A model generated the notes under the pieces. It saw only the letters and a list, made by a program, of their open reading frames with translations, did no database searches and was not told where the DNA came from. From contig CALPOI020000002.1 in NCBI GenBank assembly GCA_943325145.2, forward strand, positions 1-37,016: a stretch of DNA of 37,016 nucleotides. The letters run 5' to 3'. This stretch comes from Candidatus Planktophila lacus (GTDB lineage Bacteria > Bacteroidota > Bacteroidia > Flavobacteriales_D > Crocinitomicaceae). The translations under genes were made by a program, and so were the position numbers. This document shows, one piece after another, positions 19,817-28,884 of this stretch (the stretch's first letter is position 1; each line of letters starts with the position of its first letter).

Positions 19817-21689
19817 ACCTTCCTAAATAAATTAATAAAACAGATATATCACTAGGGGATATACCACTAATTCTAGATGCTTGACCAATAGTAGCAGGAC
19901 GAATTAAATTGAACTTTTCACGAGCTTCTAGTGATATACTGAATAAATGAGAATAATCTAAATCGGATGGAATAGCTAATTCATCCAATTTGTTCATTTT
20001 TAAAGCCATTTCTTGCTCTCGTTGAATATAACCGTCGTATTTAATTTGTATTTCTGTTTGTTCAGAAATGCTTTCATGAATTTGATCGAATTCATTAATC
20101 ACCGATAAAACATTAGAATCCATAGATTTAATATGCTCTAAGGATAAATTAGGTCTAACTAAAACTGAAGTAAGCTTAACTTGTTGATTTATTGGGGTGC
20201 TATCTAAAGATTCTAAAACAGGATTAGCTTGATTCGGTTTTATACCTGTGATTGATAAATAATTTCTTAGTTCTGAAACGCCTTTAATTTTAGAATTAAC
20301 TATCGCTAAAGTACTGTCATCCACCATGCCAATTTGATGAGCTAAAGGAGTTAAACGAATATCAGCATTATCTTGTCGTAACAAAATTCTATATTCAGCT
20401 CTACTCGTAAACATTCTATATGGTTCCTTAGTTCCTTTTGTAATTAAATCATCAATTAAAACACCGATATATGCATCTGAACGATTTAGAATAAATGGAT
20501 CTAATTCATTAATTTTTCTATGTGCATTAATACCAGCCATTAAACCTTGACAAGCTGCTTCTTCATAACCAGTAGTACCGTTTATTTGACCAGCAAAATA
20601 TAAACCATTTATTAATTTAGTTTCAAGAGTATGTTTTAACTGAGTAGGGGGGAAGTAGTCATATTCAATCGCATAACCAGGACGAAACATTTTAACATTT
20701 TCAAAACCAGGAATCGTTTTTAAAGCACTTAATTGTACTTCCTCTGGTAGAGAAGTGCTAAATCCATTTAAATAAATCTCAACAGTTTTCCAACCCTCTG
20801 GCTCAATAAATAATTGATGTCTATCTCTTTCTGCAAAACGATTAATTTTATCTTCTATACTTGGGCAATAACGAGGGCCTGTACTTTTTATAGCACCATT
20901 AAACATTGGAGAACGATCAAAACCTGAACGTAATATCTCATGTGTAAGAGTAGAAGTATAAGTTATATGGCAAGAATGTTGGTGTTTCAAAGCAGAAGTA
21001 GACGATGAATAACTAAATTTTGAAGGTTTCTCATCACCCTGTTGAACTTCGAATTTTGAATAGTCCAAAGATCTACCATCCAAACGAGGTGGAGTTCCTG
21101 TCTTCATTCGTCCAGCTTCAAAACCCAATTGAACTAAATCTTCTGTAATTCCAGTAGAAGCACGTTCAGCTGCACGACCACCTCCAAATTGTTTATCACC
21201 TAAATGAATTAAACCATTTAAAAAAGTACCATTGGTTAATACAACAGCAGAAGAATAGATACTAATTCCTAAACTTGTTTTTACTCCTTTAACAGATCCA
21301 CCTTCAACAATCAAACCGGTACACATATCTTGCCAAAAATCAACATTTGGATTTTGTTCCAAATAAAGTCGCCATTCTTCAGCAAACAACATTCTATCAT
21401 TTTGAGTACGCGGAGACCACATAGCAGGACCTTTAGAACGATTTAACATCCTAAACTGAATAGCACTTTTATCACTTACTATTCCTGAACCACCACCCAA
21501 AGCATCAATTTCACGAACTATTTGACCTTTAGCAACACCACCCATAGCAGGATTACAACTCATTTGAGCAATTGTATTCATGTTCATTGTTATCAACAAA
21601 ACAGAACTACCTAATTTGGCAGCAGCATTAGCAGCTTCACAACCAGCATGACCACCACCAACAACAATAACATCGTATTTCTTTAACAT
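19815..21689 (-). CDS. mnmG: tRNA uridine-5-carboxymethylaminomethyl(34) synthesis enzyme MnmG (GidA)
   Basis: 624 aa; [67 protein letters not shown]. Confidence 0.97.
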   Translation of the reverse strand: MLKKYDVIVVGGGHAGCEAANAAAKLGSSVLLITMNMNTIAQMSCNPAMGGVAKGQIVREIDALGGGSGIVSDKSAIQFRMLNRSKGPAMWSPRTQNDRMLFAEEWRLYLEQNPNVDFWQDMCTGLIVEGGSVKGVKTSLGISIYSSAVVLTNGTFLNGLIHLGDKQFGGGRAAERASTGITEDLVQLGFEAGRMKTGTPPRLDGRSLDYSKFEVQQGDEKPSKFSYSSSTSALKHQHSCHITYTSTLTHEILRSGFDRSPMFNGAIKSTGPRYCPSIEDKINRFAERDRHQLFIEPEGWKTVEIYLNGFSTSLPEEVQLSALKTIPGFENVKMFRPGYAIEYDYFPPTQLKHTLETKLINGLYFAGQINGTTGYEEAACQGLMAGINAHRKINELDPFILNRSDAYIGVLIDDLITKGTKEPYRMFTSRAEYRILLRQDNADIRLTPLAHQIGMVDDSTLAIVNSKIKGVSELRNYLSITGIKPNQANPVLESLDSTPINQQVKLTSVLVRPNLSLEHIKSMDSNVLSVINEFDQIHESISEQTEIQIKYDGYIQREQEMALKMNKLDELAIPSDLDYSHLFSISLEAREKFNLIRPATIGQASRISGISPSDISVLLIYLGR

Positions 21690-21695
21690 AAATAT

Positions 21696-21711
21696 AGTTT
21701 CACGTGAAACA
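21696..21711. promoter_or_regulatory. parS: parS-like centromere site 2 (AGTTTCACGTGAAACA)
   Basis: 15/16 match to parS consensus; contains the 14-bp palindrome GTTTCACGTGAAAC; in the 72-bp mnmG-ybeY spacer. Confidence 0.9.
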
Positions 21712-21743
21712 AAATTAACTGATGGGGTAGGGTAGATATAATT

Positions 21744-21759
21744 TGTTTCACGTGAAACA
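21744..21759. promoter_or_regulatory. parS: parS centromere site 3 (TGTTTCACGTGAAACA, perfect palindrome)
   Basis: 16/16 match to parS consensus; extends to a 20-bp perfect palindrome TTTGTTTCACGTGAAACAAA (21742..21761); centre 48 bp from site 2. Confidence 0.93.
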
Positions 21760-21761
21760 AA

Positions 21762-22172
21762 CTATATTATAGACAAATAAAAATCTTCTTTAGAGCGCAT
21801 GATTTTTTCTTCACTAACTGACTTGTCTCCGTAACCACATAGGTGTAAAACACCATGAACTAAAACACGATAAAGTTCAGTTAAAAAAAGAACATTGTAG
21901 GTTAAAGCATTTTCTTTAACTCTGTCAATACTAATAAATAAATCTCCTGAAACTTCTGAGTCTGCAGAATAATCAAACGTAATTATATCAGTATAATAAT
22001 CATGGTCTAAGTATTCCTTATTAACAGATAAAAGGTAATCATCTGAACAAAAAATAATTGAAATTGGACCGCAAACTTTGTTTTCAGAAACACAAACGTT
22101 AGTTAACCAACTAATAATCAAATCATTATTTAATTCAAAAACATCAATTTGCTCAAAAGTAAAATCTATCAT
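21762..22172 (-). CDS. ybeY: Endoribonuclease YbeY (16S rRNA maturation)
   Basis: Likely start MIDFTFEQ at 22172; conserved LVHGVLHLCGYGDK metal-binding H-x3-H motif. Confidence 0.93.
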   Translation of the reverse strand: MIDFTFEQIDVFELNNDLIISWLTNVCVSENKVCGPISIIFCSDDYLLSVNKEYLDHDYYTDIITFDYSADSEVSGDLFISIDRVKENALTYNVLFLTELYRVLVHGVLHLCGYGDKSVSEEKIMRSKEDFYLSII

Positions 22173-22173
22173 T

Positions 22174-22587
22174 TTATTTATTGAATACAATTATAGCAGA
22201 AGCACCATTGTTTTCATAAATCAATTCGTCTGCTAAATTCTTAATTAAGAAAATACCTCTACCGTTTTCTTTTTCTATGTTTTCGGGTGCTGTAGGATCA
22301 GGAAGATTCAAATAATCAAAACCTAAACCTTCATCACTGATACGAAAATAAAAAGATGATTCATCTTCAGAAACTTCAATAGAAACAATTTTAGATTCTG
22401 AATATTGATTACCATGAATAATTGCATTATTTACAGCTTCAGTTACACCAATAAGGACATTTCCATATACATCTTCATTTACATGAATTGTATTACAAAC
22501 TCTATCAATTAAAGATTCTACAAGAACTAAACTTGTTAAACTAGAAGGAATCGTTAATTTTTCAATTATTATAGAATCTATGCCCAT
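22174..22587 (-). CDS. ATP-binding protein, RsbW-like anti-sigma regulatory/serine kinase HATPase
   Basis: 137 aa; N-box VTEAVNNAIIHGNQYSESK, G-box DEGLGFDYLNLPDPTAPENIEKENGRGIFLIKNLAD. Confidence 0.88.
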   Translation of the reverse strand: MGIDSIIIEKLTIPSSLTSLVLVESLIDRVCNTIHVNEDVYGNVLIGVTEAVNNAIIHGNQYSESKIVSIEVSEDESSFYFRISDEGLGFDYLNLPDPTAPENIEKENGRGIFLIKNLADELIYENNGASAIIVFNK

Positions 22588-22612
22588 TACTTTTCAATTT
22601 GAGTTCACTGAA

Positions 22613-25600
22613 TTATAAAACTTCATTGAAATAACTACTCGATTTGTCTTTATAATATTTCTTATAAACAGGTTCAATCGTTTTAATTAAATCAATTTGT
22701 TTTAGCTTTTTTTGATTATACTCATTTATCGATTTAAGGTTACTATTTTTATAATCTTTTCCTGATTTTGATTGTCTTTTTTCATCAAAACCTTTTTCTC
22801 TTAAGGCTTCTTCACTTTCCAATAAACGTGTTAATATTTCTTTTTGACGTTTAATTAAATCTGAATTTTTAGTGCGATTAATTAAATCTTTTTCTTGTTG
22901 TTCAAGAGATTTAATTAGAGGATTAAGTTTGTTACCTGAACCTTTACCATCATTGTTTAATTCTTTCTTTAATTGCTCTAAACGTTGTCTAAGAGCAGAT
23001 TGTTGAGCAGCCATTTTAGCTATTTCTTTACCAGACATACCTTGACCTTCTTTTCCATTAGGTAATGAACCTCCTGGTTTGTCACCCGGTTTTTTTACTC
23101 CCTGTTGTTTTGCTTTTTCTAATTTTTCAAGTTGCTTTTTTAACATTTCCTTCATGTCGTCAACATCACCTGCAGAACCTGATTTACCAGGTTTAGGATT
23201 AGGACAAGAACCATCACCCTTACCATCAGCATTCATTTCAGATTGCATATTTTGTAAAGATTCATTCAATAATAAAGCTAAATTATTGATACCAGTCATC
23301 GCAAACTGTAAATAAGTTGTTATTCTATTTTTTTGATGTTCATCAATCGCTTCAATTGATGAATTAAAATTTTCATTGATTGTATTTAATTCCTTGTCTA
23401 TAAATGTTGCAATAGATGCTTGTCTTTTTGCTAAGCGCAACAAACTATCTTCTACAAGTTTAAAATCATCCATTAAGGAGCGTTGTAAACGTCCTTTAGA
23501 CTTATAAGATGGGTCATTGGTAGATAAAGAGGTGAAATCCTTTAAAATTGATTCTTGATTAAAACTAAGGGTTATTAGATTCTCTAATAAAAGACGAATA
23601 GATTCCATATCTTCTCCCTTTTGTTTTTTATTTGCAGAGGATTGCTTTTTATTTAATTCATCAGAAAGTTTTTTCATTTCAGAAGCAGCCTTTTGCTGAT
23701 TTTTTGTAGCTTTTTTTTCATTTCCTTTTTCTAGAGCATCTTTTGCATTGTTTAATTCATTCTGTATGTCTTTCTCTGTTTCAGTAGAAGGAGTAAGTGG
23801 AAGAGGTGCTAATAATTGATCATTTAGTTTATTTAATTCTTTTAAATCTTCTTTTAAGTCCTCAAAACGTTTATTTATTTCATTCTGCTTTTTTATAGAA
23901 CTTTCTTTATCAATTTTGTTATTGTCCAATTTATCTTTCAAAGATTCTTGTTCTTTTGAAAGTTCATTTAATTCCTTTTCAACAGCGTCAATTTTTTCAT
24001 TGACTTGCATCTTTTTCAAAAGTTCTAAAGATCTATCTAACTGTTTCTGCATATCTTGAGATTTCACTTCAAGTTTTTCTAATTTTTTATTTAAATTTTC
24101 ATTATCATTTGACTTCATTAATTCTTCCAATTTATTTAATAAATCTTTCAATTCATCGTCCATGACCTTATCTAATAAATCTTGAATCATTTCCTGTTTT
24201 GCAATTAATTCTTTATCTAACTCTGAAAGTTCATTCTTGTTTTCAATACTTTCATTCATTTGATTTTGAAGAGAATTTAATTCTTTTTCAATAGATTTTT
24301 GTTGTTCTTTAAGTTGTTGTAATTGATTTAACTTATTCCATTCAGATGATTTATCATTCAGTAAATCTTTTTTTAATCTGTCAACATTTTTTTCAAACTG
24401 TTGGGCTTTTGTAAACAATTTATTCATTTTGTCTTTCGCTAAATCTTGTTCAGAATCTCTTTGTTCATTCAATTTATCTAAACTAGGAAGTTGAAAAGAA
24501 CTTAATGAAGATTTAGAAGATTTAGGTCCGTTCACTCCATCATTGTCAAAAACTTCAAAATAATAATCAATGCGATCGTTTAATGAAAGATTCTCTTCTT
24601 TAAAATCGATTGCAAAATTAAACTGTTGGTGAGTGCTTGAAAGAACACTAATTTTCTTTTTCTTTTCAATTAGTTTACCAGAGGAATTTATTTTGTAAAC
24701 AAAATACAATTGTGAAATACCATAATCATCTATTAATTCACCAGTAAAATAACGAACTGAAGTTATAAGAGAATCTTTTAACTCATGCGTATGAATTTCA
24801 GGAAAGGCATCTTTAGTAACTTGATAAAAATAGTTAACAGAGTCAATTTTGCTAACAAATGCATTCTTGTAGATTAATTTTAATTGTTGAGAAGATTTAA
24901 ATACTTTGCTAAATTCAATATCAGTAGTAGAAAAAGACTCTTTTTTATTTCCCAAATTAAACACTACAGATGAAGTATTTTTTGTTTTAACAAACCATGT
25001 CACTTTAGTACCCTCAGGAATGTCAATATCACCAATATTCTCTATAAATTCATCTTTTCTTCCAATGTAAGAAGGAAAATTTAATTGTGCATTTAAAACT
25101 CCAATTGTAGCTTTAGGTTGAACTTTAACAAAATAACTTGCACTTGTAAACCCATTTGCTTCAAAATGAAATTTTAAATCAGTCGATAAACGTTCTAATA
25201 AAAAAGAATTATCAATACGAGTAGACTTTTGCATTAAGAATTTGCCTTGAGAGGAAACCAAATAAACTTTAGATGGTAATAAATTACCTATTGTTTGAAC
25301 ATTAATTTGTAAATCTTCTCCCTCCTGTAATTGAAAATTCGTATTCTTTAAAATAAACTCAAATGGAGCATCCATTTTAAATTCCTTATCATAATTAACA
25401 ACTCGTTTTGTGCTTTGAGTAAAAATGGCTGGAAAAAATAATGCTAATAAAAATGTAACTAAAAGAAGTGGAAAAATCCATTTAAAATATTTATAGTTCT
25501 TTTTTAAATCAATACCATTAACGAATGGAATAGATGAAATTGATTTAGATCTTTGTTCAATACTCGCTTTTACTAATTCATAACTTGCGCCTTTACTTGT

Positions 25601-25954
25601 TAATAAAGATGATAACTGTAGAGTATTTATTAATCTATCTGATATTTCAGGGAAAAATTCACCAATAATAGTTGAAGCTTGTTCACGTGAAATTGTTTTA
25701 CCAAAAGAAAATAATTTTAACAATGGTATGATAACATAAAATGTTAAAATAAAAGAATTAATTAATAGAAAAGTAAAAAATAAAAAAGCTCTAATCAGAG
25801 AATTAAATCGCCCAAAAAATTCTAAAGATGTAACAAATAAAAATGAAAGTAAAAAAACACCAACTAAAAGAATTAATCCTTTAACTAATTGATTTTTATA
25901 ATATTTTCTTATAAATGAATCAATTTGATGGAGTAAAGTATTGAATGAATTCAT
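22613..25954 (-). CDS. DUF4175 family protein (large membrane-anchored, coiled-coil, Bacteroidota)
   Basis: 1113 aa; N-terminal transmembrane helices, central region rich in K/E/L/Q/N, GKGDGSCPNPKPGKSG-like low-complexity C-terminal part; typical family architecture and neighbourhood. Confidence 0.85.
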   Translation of the reverse strand: MNSFNTLLHQIDSFIRKYYKNQLVKGLILLVGVFLLSFLFVTSLEFFGRFNSLIRAFLFFTFLLINSFILTFYVIIPLLKLFSFGKTISREQASTIIGEFFPEISDRLINTLQLSSLLTSKGASYELVKASIEQRSKSISSIPFVNGIDLKKNYKYFKWIFPLLLVTFLLALFFPAIFTQSTKRVVNYDKEFKMDAPFEFILKNTNFQLQEGEDLQINVQTIGNLLPSKVYLVSSQGKFLMQKSTRIDNSFLLERLSTDLKFHFEANGFTSASYFVKVQPKATIGVLNAQLNFPSYIGRKDEFIENIGDIDIPEGTKVTWFVKTKNTSSVVFNLGNKKESFSTTDIEFSKVFKSSQQLKLIYKNAFVSKIDSVNYFYQVTKDAFPEIHTHELKDSLITSVRYFTGELIDDYGISQLYFVYKINSSGKLIEKKKKISVLSSTHQQFNFAIDFKEENLSLNDRIDYYFEVFDNDGVNGPKSSKSSLSSFQLPSLDKLNEQRDSEQDLAKDKMNKLFTKAQQFEKNVDRLKKDLLNDKSSEWNKLNQLQQLKEQQKSIEKELNSLQNQMNESIENKNELSELDKELIAKQEMIQDLLDKVMDDELKDLLNKLEELMKSNDNENLNKKLEKLEVKSQDMQKQLDRSLELLKKMQVNEKIDAVEKELNELSKEQESLKDKLDNNKIDKESSIKKQNEINKRFEDLKEDLKELNKLNDQLLAPLPLTPSTETEKDIQNELNNAKDALEKGNEKKATKNQQKAASEMKKLSDELNKKQSSANKKQKGEDMESIRLLLENLITLSFNQESILKDFTSLSTNDPSYKSKGRLQRSLMDDFKLVEDSLLRLAKRQASIATFIDKELNTINENFNSSIEAIDEHQKNRITTYLQFAMTGINNLALLLNESLQNMQSEMNADGKGDGSCPNPKPGKSGSAGDVDDMKEMLKKQLEKLEKAKQQGVKKPGDKPGGSLPNGKEGQGMSGKEIAKMAAQQSALRQRLEQLKKELNNDGKGSGNKLNPLIKSLEQQEKDLINRTKNSDLIKRQKEILTRLLESEEALREKGFDEKRQSKSGKDYKNSNLKSINEYNQKKLKQIDLIKTIEPVYKKYYKDKSSSYFNEVL

Positions 25955-26063
25955 TTCAATTTTATCTAAAATTTAAACTCACTAAATTAAATAATATTAT
26001 CAAACAAAAATCAAACGGTATTGCCTATATAGAAATAACGAAAAATAAATATGAAAAGACATT

Positions 26064-26071
26064 TATATTTG
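26064..26071 (+). promoter_or_regulatory. -7 element (TATATTTG) for gltX
   Basis: TAnnTTTG, 15 nt upstream of the gltX ATG. Confidence 0.5.
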
Positions 26072-26086
26072 TAGAAAAATTATAAA

Positions 26087-27598
26087 ATGTCTGAAAAACA
26101 AGTTCGCGTAAGATTTGCGCCATCACCGACAGGACCACTTCATATGGGTGGAGTAAGAACAGCTCTTTACAACTATTTATTTGCAAAAAAAAATAATGGA
26201 ACTTTTATTATCCGAATAGAAGACACTGATCAAACAAGATTTGTTCCTGGAGCACAAGATTATATTTTAGATGCACTAAAATGGTGTGGTATTCTTCCAA
26301 CAGAAGGACCAGGAATTGGTGGTGATTTTGGACCTTATGTTCAAAGTGAAAGAAAAGAAATGTACAAGCCTTATGCTGAACAACTTGTTGAAAATGATAA
26401 AGCATATTATGCCTTTGATACACCTGAAGAATTAGATAAAGTTAGAGAACAAGCGAAAGAAATGGGAATGCCTAATTGGCAATACAACAGCGTTACTCGT
26501 TCTTCGCTAAAAAATTCATTGACATTACCCGCAGATGAAGTTGCTAAAAAACTAGCAGCAGGAGAACCTTATGTTATTCGTATGAAAATGCCGCGAGATA
26601 CAGACATAAGATTTGAAGATATGATTCGTGGTTGGGTAATTGTTAACACAAATAATCTAGATGATAAAGTTCTATTCAAAAGTGATGGAATGCCAACATA
26701 CCATTTAGCGAATATTGTTGACGATTACACAATGAAAATAAGTCATGTGATACGTGGTGAAGAATGGTTACCATCAGCGCCATTACATGTATTACTTTAT
26801 GAAGCATTTGGTTGGGAAGCGCCAAAATTTGCCCATTTACCTTTATTACTTCGACCAGATGGAAATGGAAAACTTTCAAAAAGAGATGGAGACCGACTTG
26901 GTTTTCCTGTTTTTCCTACTAACTGGACAACAGCTGAAGGTGAATTATACTCAGGATATAGAGAAAAAGGATATTTACCTGAAGCTTTTATAAACATGCT
27001 CGCTTTCCTTGGATGGAATCCAGGAACAAACCAAGAGTTATTTTCTTTGACAGAATTAGAAGAAGCTTTTACGCTAGAAAGAGTTGGTAAAGCAGGTGCT
27101 AAATTTGATGCGGAAAAAACAAAATGGTTCCAACAACAACATTTGCGTAATAAATCAAATGAAGAAATTGTAGAGTTATTTCCGCAAAATATAATTGATA
27201 AATACGGAAAAGATAAACTTATTACTGTTTGTGGCCTAATGAAAGAACGAGCAACGTTTGTTGAAGATATTCTCACAGAAGGTAATTATTTACTAGATCG
27301 ACCAAATAGCTATGACGAAACCGTTGTTTCAAAAAAATGGAATGATCAATCTCCGCTATTAATGAATGAATGGATTAATATTTTAACTACTATTCCTTCA
27401 TTCGAAGCTGGAGAAATAGAAAAGGAATTCAAACAATTTTTAACAACAAATAATTTAGGAATAGGTGCTGTGCTTCCATTATTTCGATTATTAGTTACAG
27501 GTGTTGGTATGGGTCCGAGTATGTTCGAAATAGCAAACTTTTTAGGAAAAGAAGAATGTATTGAACGTATGGAAGAAGGATTAACCAAACTAAATTAA
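26087..27598 (+). CDS. gltX: Glutamate--tRNA ligase
   Basis: 503 aa; VRVRFAPSPTGPLHMGGVRTALYNYLFAK (HIGH region), GKLSKRDGDRLGFPVFP (KMSKS-like). Confidence 0.97.
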   Translation: MSEKQVRVRFAPSPTGPLHMGGVRTALYNYLFAKKNNGTFIIRIEDTDQTRFVPGAQDYILDALKWCGILPTEGPGIGGDFGPYVQSERKEMYKPYAEQLVENDKAYYAFDTPEELDKVREQAKEMGMPNWQYNSVTRSSLKNSLTLPADEVAKKLAAGEPYVIRMKMPRDTDIRFEDMIRGWVIVNTNNLDDKVLFKSDGMPTYHLANIVDDYTMKISHVIRGEEWLPSAPLHVLLYEAFGWEAPKFAHLPLLLRPDGNGKLSKRDGDRLGFPVFPTNWTTAEGELYSGYREKGYLPEAFINMLAFLGWNPGTNQELFSLTELEEAFTLERVGKAGAKFDAEKTKWFQQQHLRNKSNEEIVELFPQNIIDKYGKDKLITVCGLMKERATFVEDILTEGNYLLDRPNSYDETVVSKKWNDQSPLLMNEWINILTTIPSFEAGEIEKEFKQFLTTNNLGIGAVLPLFRLLVTGVGMGPSMFEIANFLGKEECIERMEEGLTKLN

Positions 27599-27611
27599 GA
27601 AACATAAACCT

Positions 27612-27965
27612 ATGAAAAACCACATACAAGTCAATGGTATTCGTATATACGCTCATCATGGTTGTTTACCAGAAGAAACAAAAATCGGAGGAAATTATAT
27701 TGTAGATGTTGCAATAGAAACAAATTTTTTAAAAGCAGCAAAAAATGATAGTTTAAGCGATACTATTGACTATGTAATCATCAATAAAATAGTTACAGAA
27801 GAAATGGAAATTCCATCGAAACTTATTGAACATGTGGGATATAGAATATACCAAAGTATCCAAAAAGAATGTAACAATATTGATAAATTAACAATTAAAA
27901 TAACTAAAATTTGTCCACCGATAAATGGTGATGTTGCGAATGTTGCAATTATTATTAGTGAATAA
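27612..27965 (+). CDS. folB: Dihydroneopterin aldolase
   Basis: 117 aa; IQVNGIRIYAHHGCLPEETKIGGNYIVDVAI, SDTIDYVIINKIV, KITKICPPINGDVANVAI. Confidence 0.93.
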   Translation: MKNHIQVNGIRIYAHHGCLPEETKIGGNYIVDVAIETNFLKAAKNDSLSDTIDYVIINKIVTEEMEIPSKLIEHVGYRIYQSIQKECNNIDKLTIKITKICPPINGDVANVAIIISE

Positions 27966-27988
27966 TAATAAAGAATTAAAATAATTTT

Positions 27989-27996
27989 TACATTTG
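27989..27996 (+). promoter_or_regulatory. -7 element (TACATTTG) for tRNA-Cys
   Basis: TAnnTTTG, 10 nt upstream of the first base of the tRNA. Confidence 0.6.
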
Positions 27997-28006
27997 CAAC
28001 GTAAAT

Positions 28007-28077
28007 GGTCTCGTGGCCGAGCGGCTAGGCACCGGTCTGCAAAACCGTCTACAGCGGTTCGAATCCGCTCGAGACCT
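28007..28077 (+). tRNA. tRNA-Cys (anticodon GCA at 28039-28041)
   Basis: Acceptor GGTCTCG/CGAGACC; T-arm AGCGG-TTCGAAT-CCGCT; anticodon loop CTGCAAA; discriminator T (U73) typical of tRNA-Cys; CCA not encoded. Confidence 0.97.
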
Positions 28078-28079
28078 CT

Positions 28080-28111
28080 AAAAAACCTCTAATTTATTAG
28101 GGGTTTTTTTT
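28080..28111. terminator. Terminator after tRNA-Cys, probably shared with the convergent LytTR gene
   Basis: AAAAAACCTCTA-ATTTAT-TAGGGGTTTTTTTT hairpin with A-tract on one side and T-tract on the other. Confidence 0.85.
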
Positions 28112-28847
28112 ATACCAAACAAAGTTTATTCATCAAAAGATCTTTATAAGATCCACCAATAGGTAATAATAGCTCCTTATTTTCTAAACGTAAATTTGAA
28201 AATTCAATGGATTCTATTTTACTAATATTAACTATATATGATCTATGAATTCTTATGAACATTGAAGAACCTAATTTTGATTCAATGTCTTTCATTGTTG
28301 TATGAATGATATACTTTTTGTCTATAGTGAAAAGTAAAACGTAATCTTTTAAAGCCTCAATATAAATGATATCTTCTTTATTTATTTTAATTAGCTTGTT
28401 ATTCGACTTTACAAAAATTTCTTTTTTTTCTGCTTCAGAAGAGTGTTTTTTAGATAATGATGAGTTCAATAAAAATTGTTCGTGTTTATAGATAGCTAAA
28501 GTGATCTGAATACGTAAATCAATACTTTTAAAAGGTTTTACAATATATCCGTAAGAGTTTGTATACTTTGCTCTTTCTACAGTCGCTAAATCAGTATAAG
28601 CGGATAAAAATATTACAGGAAGAGAATACTTGGAATTGACATACTCTGCAAGCTCAATTCCGCTTTCATCGTTCTTTAGCATAATATCCATTAGAATTAA
28701 ATCTATTTTGGAAGATACTAAGAAATTTTCAACTTCAGTTTTACAAGAAGCAATACCAACTACATCAAAATTTAATTTTTTTAAATTAAATTCAATATCA
28801 TTGGCAACAATAATTTCATCTTCAACAATAAGTATTCTATTTTTCAT
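28110..28847 (-). CDS. LytTR family response regulator (REC + LytTR DNA-binding)
   Basis: Likely start MKNRILIVEDE at 28847; RILIVEDEIIVANDIEFNLK, LILMDIMLK, VIFLSAYTD; C-terminal IYIEALKDYVLLFT...FIRIHRSYIVNISKIESIE LytTR domain. Confidence 0.93.
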   Translation of the reverse strand: MKNRILIVEDEIIVANDIEFNLKKLNFDVVGIASCKTEVENFLVSSKIDLILMDIMLKNDESGIELAEYVNSKYSLPVIFLSAYTDLATVERAKYTNSYGYIVKPFKSIDLRIQITLAIYKHEQFLLNSSLSKKHSSEAEKKEIFVKSNNKLIKINKEDIIYIEALKDYVLLFTIDKKYIIHTTMKDIESKLGSSMFIRIHRSYIVNISKIESIEFSNLRLENKELLLPIGGSYKDLLMNKLCLV

Positions 28848-28876
28848 TGGATACTGATTTTTCAATTCATTCACTG

Positions 28877-28884
28877 CAAATATA
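28877..28884 (-). promoter_or_regulatory. Candidate -7 element (TATATTTG on minus) for the LytTR regulator
   Basis: Plus CAAATATA, 30 nt upstream of the revised start. Confidence 0.4.

Noticed and set aside
25680-25696. Fourth CACGTG site (TTGTTCACGTGAAATTG) inside the DUF4175 gene as a possible parS
   Set aside because: When aligned on CACGTG it matches only about 12/16 of the consensus and is not a flanking palindrome; likely coincidental coding sequence.
22613-25954. Lys/Glu/Asn-rich repetitive stretch as a DNA tandem repeat
   Set aside because: The repetition is compositional coiled coil typical of DUF4175 proteins; no exact DNA repeat unit seen.
26797-27276. 159-aa minus-strand ORF antisense to gltX
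   Set aside because: Low-information sequence fully inside a confident gltX CDS; shadow ORF.
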